64,000 nt of DNA. It comes from Boletus sp. NGJ (lineage: Eukaryota; Basidiomycota; Agaricomycetes; Boletales; Boletaceae). This document shows, in pieces, positions 61,420 to 64,000 of this stretch; the first letter of the stretch is position 1; each line of letters opens with the position of its first letter. The translations under genes and the position numbers were made by a program. The notes below the pieces were generated by a model that was not told the DNA's origin, searched no databases, and was given only the letters and a program-made list of their open reading frames with translations. Location: contig JAGTXK010000055.1 of NCBI GenBank assembly GCA_019096195.1, forward strand, positions 1,116,001-1,180,000, given 5' to 3'.

Positions 61420-62153
61420 TTAATACTTTTCGAGGATACCGCGGAGGAGGTTTTCCTTGGCCTTTGCATGGTCTTCGGCACCGAGATGCTTTGCCTTCTT
61501 GTCCAGACTGGCTATCAGTCGCTCGGCATCGACTGGCATTTGGTCGGCACAGCGGCGAAGAACTTGGACTGGGACACAGTGGTGTTAATAGGGGCGTGGT
61601 CAAGGACAATCACGGTGTACCGTGCTCATGCATGGTCGTCTTGAACGTCTGGAAGAGCAGATCGCTTTGACGGACGAGGTCGTCGAGGGTGGAGAACAGA
61701 TTGTCAAGGGAACGCTGTGGGTAAAGGCAAGGTCAAGAGAGCGAGCAAAGGACGCGATAAACACGCCTTTGTGTCATCATAGACGGTCTGGGCGGCGTTC
61801 ATGTCGCGGCGGGCTGCGCTTTCGAAGCGGAGAGTGGCATCGTCGAAAAGGGCGAGGCCATGGGTACGCCTCGGGAAGATGTCGTTGTGGATGGCGTCGT
61901 GGAGTTGCTTGGTGTGCTTTAAGACGGGAATAAATGCGTGCTTGATATACTCCTTTCCCTGGCGGTTGTGGGCGGCGAATACGGGTCCGAGACGGTCGAC
62001 GAGACTGGTCCTGTCGACGGGGGTGAGGTCGTCTTCGCTGCGGTGGTGGGCTGTTAGCGGTACGTGGATAAGAAAAGGCGGGGGTTACTCGTCGAGAAGG
62101 GCGACCCAGGAGGTGTGCTCGTCCCAGTCGCTGTCGTGGTCGTCGTCGGACAT
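61420..62153 (-). CDS. Unrecognised helical protein
   Basis: The ATG at 62153 starts [20 protein letters not shown]. An intron ending ccaccgcag joins to [20 protein letters not shown], and the frame continues [40 protein letters not shown], then [40 protein letters not shown], and [14 protein letters not shown] with TAA at 61420-61422. The protein is about 190 residues, acidic at the start and almost wholly alpha-helical with leucine-rich heptads, like a coiled-coil subunit. No family was recognised. One internal joint (between AAQT or YDDTK and RSLDNL) may use a weak GT or a GC donor. It lies between two G-gamma genes and diverges from the second across 176 bp. Confidence 0.65.
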
Positions 62154-62329
62154 GGTCGTCGTTGTGTCGTCGCCACGGACGTGGTTGTGATGATGAGACA
62201 CAGGTGATTGAAACTCCGACTGCGATATTCCCATGGTACACCAGTCTGCTCGCACTCGGCCACCTCCACCTCGTCCTCGTCGTCCTCATCGCCCTTGTCG
62301 TCGTCCCCTCCTTTCTGCGCACGCACATA

Positions 62330-62681
62330 ATGAACGCTCGTCCCCATAAACAGTCCATGTCCGAGCTCAAGCTTCGCCGTCTCACAGAGCACAACCAGCG
62401 TCTCCGTGAGGACCTGGCACGACCGCGCATGAGAGTCAGTGAGGCCAGTGCAAGGTACGTCTCTTTCCCCACCCTTTTCTTCCTCCTTGCTCACCACACG
62501 CCACACAGCTTGATTCGCTACTGCAAAACGACAAAAGACCATCTGGTACGTCGTGCTGCCCACCTCCCCTCCACGCATCGTCTCATCTCCTCCAAAGGTT
62601 CCGTCTGTCTGGGGTCCTGTCGGGAAGGGCGAGGATCCATATGCACCACCACAAACGGGCTGCAATTGCGTCGTGATGTGA
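62330..62681 (+). CDS. Heterotrimeric G protein gamma subunit, copy 2
   Basis: Three exons (62330-62454, 62509-62545, 62598-62681) give exactly 81 codons. The start [20 protein letters not shown] and [20 protein letters not shown] form the coiled coil that binds G-beta. [20 protein letters not shown] follows, then a tail ending GCNCVVM. CVVM is a CaaX box with Met at the end, typical for farnesylation, with a nearby upstream Cys. Exon lengths 1 and 2 (125 and 37 nt) are identical to copy 1. Agaricomycetes use such gammas in mating-pheromone signalling, and Cryptococcus has two gammas; which role each copy has here is unknown. Confidence 0.93.
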
Positions 62682-63212
62682 TGCGTTGTTTTCTATACCC
62701 TCGCCGCTCTGTCATACCCCTCTCCATTCCGGGGCTGCTCCCTTACCCCAGACGCACGCTGTGCATTCATCTCTGAACATCTTTACATCGAAACTTCCAC
62801 GTTCGTTATCACTCTACCATACACCCTCCATCTACCTCAACCTCCAAAATACTGGACGATGTTTCTGGTTTGCTGCATGTACTGTGCTTCCAGCACCCTC
62901 AGTCGTCTCCCATACAGAGTCTCGTTTTTCCTTCTTCCCTTTCTCTCGCTGCTCTTCTTTCATCTTTTCCTTTGTTCGTCTCTGCGTCATTCTTGGTTTA
63001 GGGCAATCATCGCTTGCATACTCTACCTTTATTTGTCTTTATCGTCGACGGGCAAGCTTGTGCGCATCTCTGCAAATGTATATGATTAGAACAACCACCG
63101 TATGGTTTCAAGTCCGGACCTTGTAGGACTTTGTTCGCCTCGAATTGTGTTGCATGAGGTAATGTGGTGCACGCCTGGTCTTGTCTTCCGTCCTCACCCT
63201 TGCACTCTGCCC
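62682..63212. promoter_or_regulatory. Intergenic region upstream of the TLC gene with a pyrimidine tract
   Basis: About 530 bp between G-gamma copy 2 and the TLC protein gene, both plus. It contains a long C/T-rich tract at roughly 62925-62995, a frequent core-promoter feature of highly transcribed fungal genes. The short frames in it are probably non-coding. Confidence 0.45.
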
Positions 63213-64000
63213 ATGATGATCCCCGAGCTTCGACAGTACGCACGCGACGCTGTTCGTCCTCTAGCTGCAAAATACGGCCTTAGCGCTCTCCCAGAGTTTG
63301 CTGACATCGTTGTCATCGCGTGGCTCTTTTTCACCGCCTTGCAAGTCAGTCTCTCGCCTGTTATCAGTAGGGCGGTCTTTCCAGTGTCATATGGCAAGGC
63401 CGACAAGAGGACACGTAGAAATTGGTATCACCATGTGCATCCAGCCCTCATCCCCGTCTCCTGACCTGTTCACAGGGACATGCATGTTGTTTCACTCGTT
63501 CACGCACTCGTCGCCGTCTTGCTTGCTTCACGGTGCCTCCAAGCCAAAAGTCTGGACGAAGACCGCGCCTTTGGGACCTACCCGGATGCTAGTTTCTTGT
63601 TGGCGATCGCCGTCGGGTGAGTGCTTTCTCACAGCAAATGTCTCTGCATCTCATGGCACGCACGATTCGTCAGATATTTCATCTGGGACGCAATTGAGGC
63701 CATTGTCCACTTTTCCGAGGTTGGGTTTGTGGTTCACGGTAAGTTGTCTGGTGCATTCCTCGGTCCTGTGTCTGGCTGACGTATTCTCCAGGCATAGCTT
63801 GTCTCACCATTTTCGTGCTCGGGACTGCGAGTAACTGCCTCTGTTGTTCGTGCATTGTCTCTAATGATATCTACAGCGGCCGTTCGTGCACTATTATGTT
63901 GTGCGTTTTCTGCTCTGGGAAGTGTACGTGGTCTCTTGCGCGACATGACACGTTGGTGTACTGACATGACTGTAGGAGCACGATCTTTCTCAATATAAAT
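63213..64000 (+). CDS. TLC-domain multi-pass membrane protein, 3' end beyond the window
   Basis: The protein starts MMIPELRQYARDAVRPLAAK followed by ALPEFADIVVIAWLFFTALQ, the first membrane helix. Spliced exons continue DMHVVSLVHALVAVLLASRC, DRAFGTYPDASFLLAIAVG, YFIWDAIEAIVHFSEVGFVV then HGIACLTIF and RPFVHYYVVRFLLWE. This is the TRAM-LAG1-CLN8 (TLC) layout, most like the TMEM56/TLCD4 group rather than ceramide synthase. Such proteins act in lipid sensing or membrane-lipid metabolism in the endoplasmic reticulum; the precise role is unknown. The window ends inside the gene (STIFLNIN). The joint before RPFVHYY has more than one possible donor. Confidence 0.8.

Noticed and set aside
61700-61800. 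A fourth GC-AG intron in the helical protein gene
   Set aside because: A GT donor (gtctat) a few codons upstream gives the same phase, so a GC donor is not forced.
61777-62665. Minus-strand ORFs over the helical protein gene and G-gamma copy 2
   Set aside because: They read through introns and start in the wrong frame. Their Arg/Pro-rich and His-rich composition is typical of shadow frames.

Overview
The window is nuclear DNA of a filamentous fungus, almost certainly an agaricomycete-type basidiomycete. The evidence is very dense gene packing (about 28 protein genes in 64 kb), many short introns (mostly 45-60 nt), family content typical of that group (a DUF6593-like protein, two G-protein gamma subunits, SAP-domain kinases, an alpha-beta fused tryptophan synthase) and very short intergenic gaps. 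No virus-like element, LTR element, transposon or CRISPR array was recognised. The sequence is essentially chromosomal housekeeping DNA. Gene models were built by reading frames across GT-AG (sometimes GC-AG) introns. For the glutamyl-tRNA synthetase, SAP kinase, NADH dehydrogenase, ATP synthase beta, DUF1776, cyclic phosphodiesterase and both G-gamma genes the spliced length was checked to be a whole number of codons.

Layout, left to right. 0-11 kb: glutamyl-tRNA synthetase (+), DUF6593-like protein (-), a large two-SAP-domain protein kinase (+), a calcium-binding external NADH dehydrogenase of mitochondria (+). 11-21 kb: CLP1 mRNA 3'-end processing kinase (-), an allantoate-permease-type MFS transporter (+), an unrecognised protein (-), CTF18 clamp-loader subunit (-). 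21-26 kb: ATP synthase beta (+), an intron-containing tRNA-Ser(AGA) (+), a DUF1776 membrane protein (+), a 2H cyclic phosphodiesterase (+). 26-35 kb: arrestin-like protein, BRX1 ribosome assembly factor, a three-KH RNA-binding protein, a degenerate ADGF-type adenosine deaminase copy and its intact parent, all on (-). 35-49 kb: Csm1/Pcs1 monopolin subunit (+), asparaginase-ankyrin protein (-), tryptophan synthase (+), eIF2B beta (+), GUF1/LepA mitochondrial GTPase (-), Cwf18 splicing factor (+), elongin A (+). 49-59 kb: ADE4 amidophosphoribosyltransferase, S-adenosylmethionine synthetase, myotubularin phosphatase and NOC4, all (-). 59-64 kb: mitochondrial thioredoxin (+), G-gamma copy 1 (-), a helical unrecognised protein (-), G-gamma copy 2 (+) and a TLC-domain membrane protein (+) cut by the window end.

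The genes do not form one pathway. Recurring themes are translation and ribosome assembly (GluRS, eIF2B beta, GUF1, BRX1, NOC4, tRNA-Ser), mitochondrial energy and redox metabolism (NDE, ATP2, thioredoxin), chromosome maintenance (CTF18, Csm1) and purine, amino-acid and SAM metabolism (ADE4, ADGF, TRP5, ASPG, SAM synthetase). The most notable items are an ADE4 start codon split by an intron, an inverted pair of G-gamma genes with different CaaX tails, a decaying tandem copy of the adenosine deaminase, several GC-AG introns fixed by reading phase, four head-to-head promoters of about 80-105 bp, and a possible 19-nt intron or frame break in the unrecognised gene near 17.1 kb.
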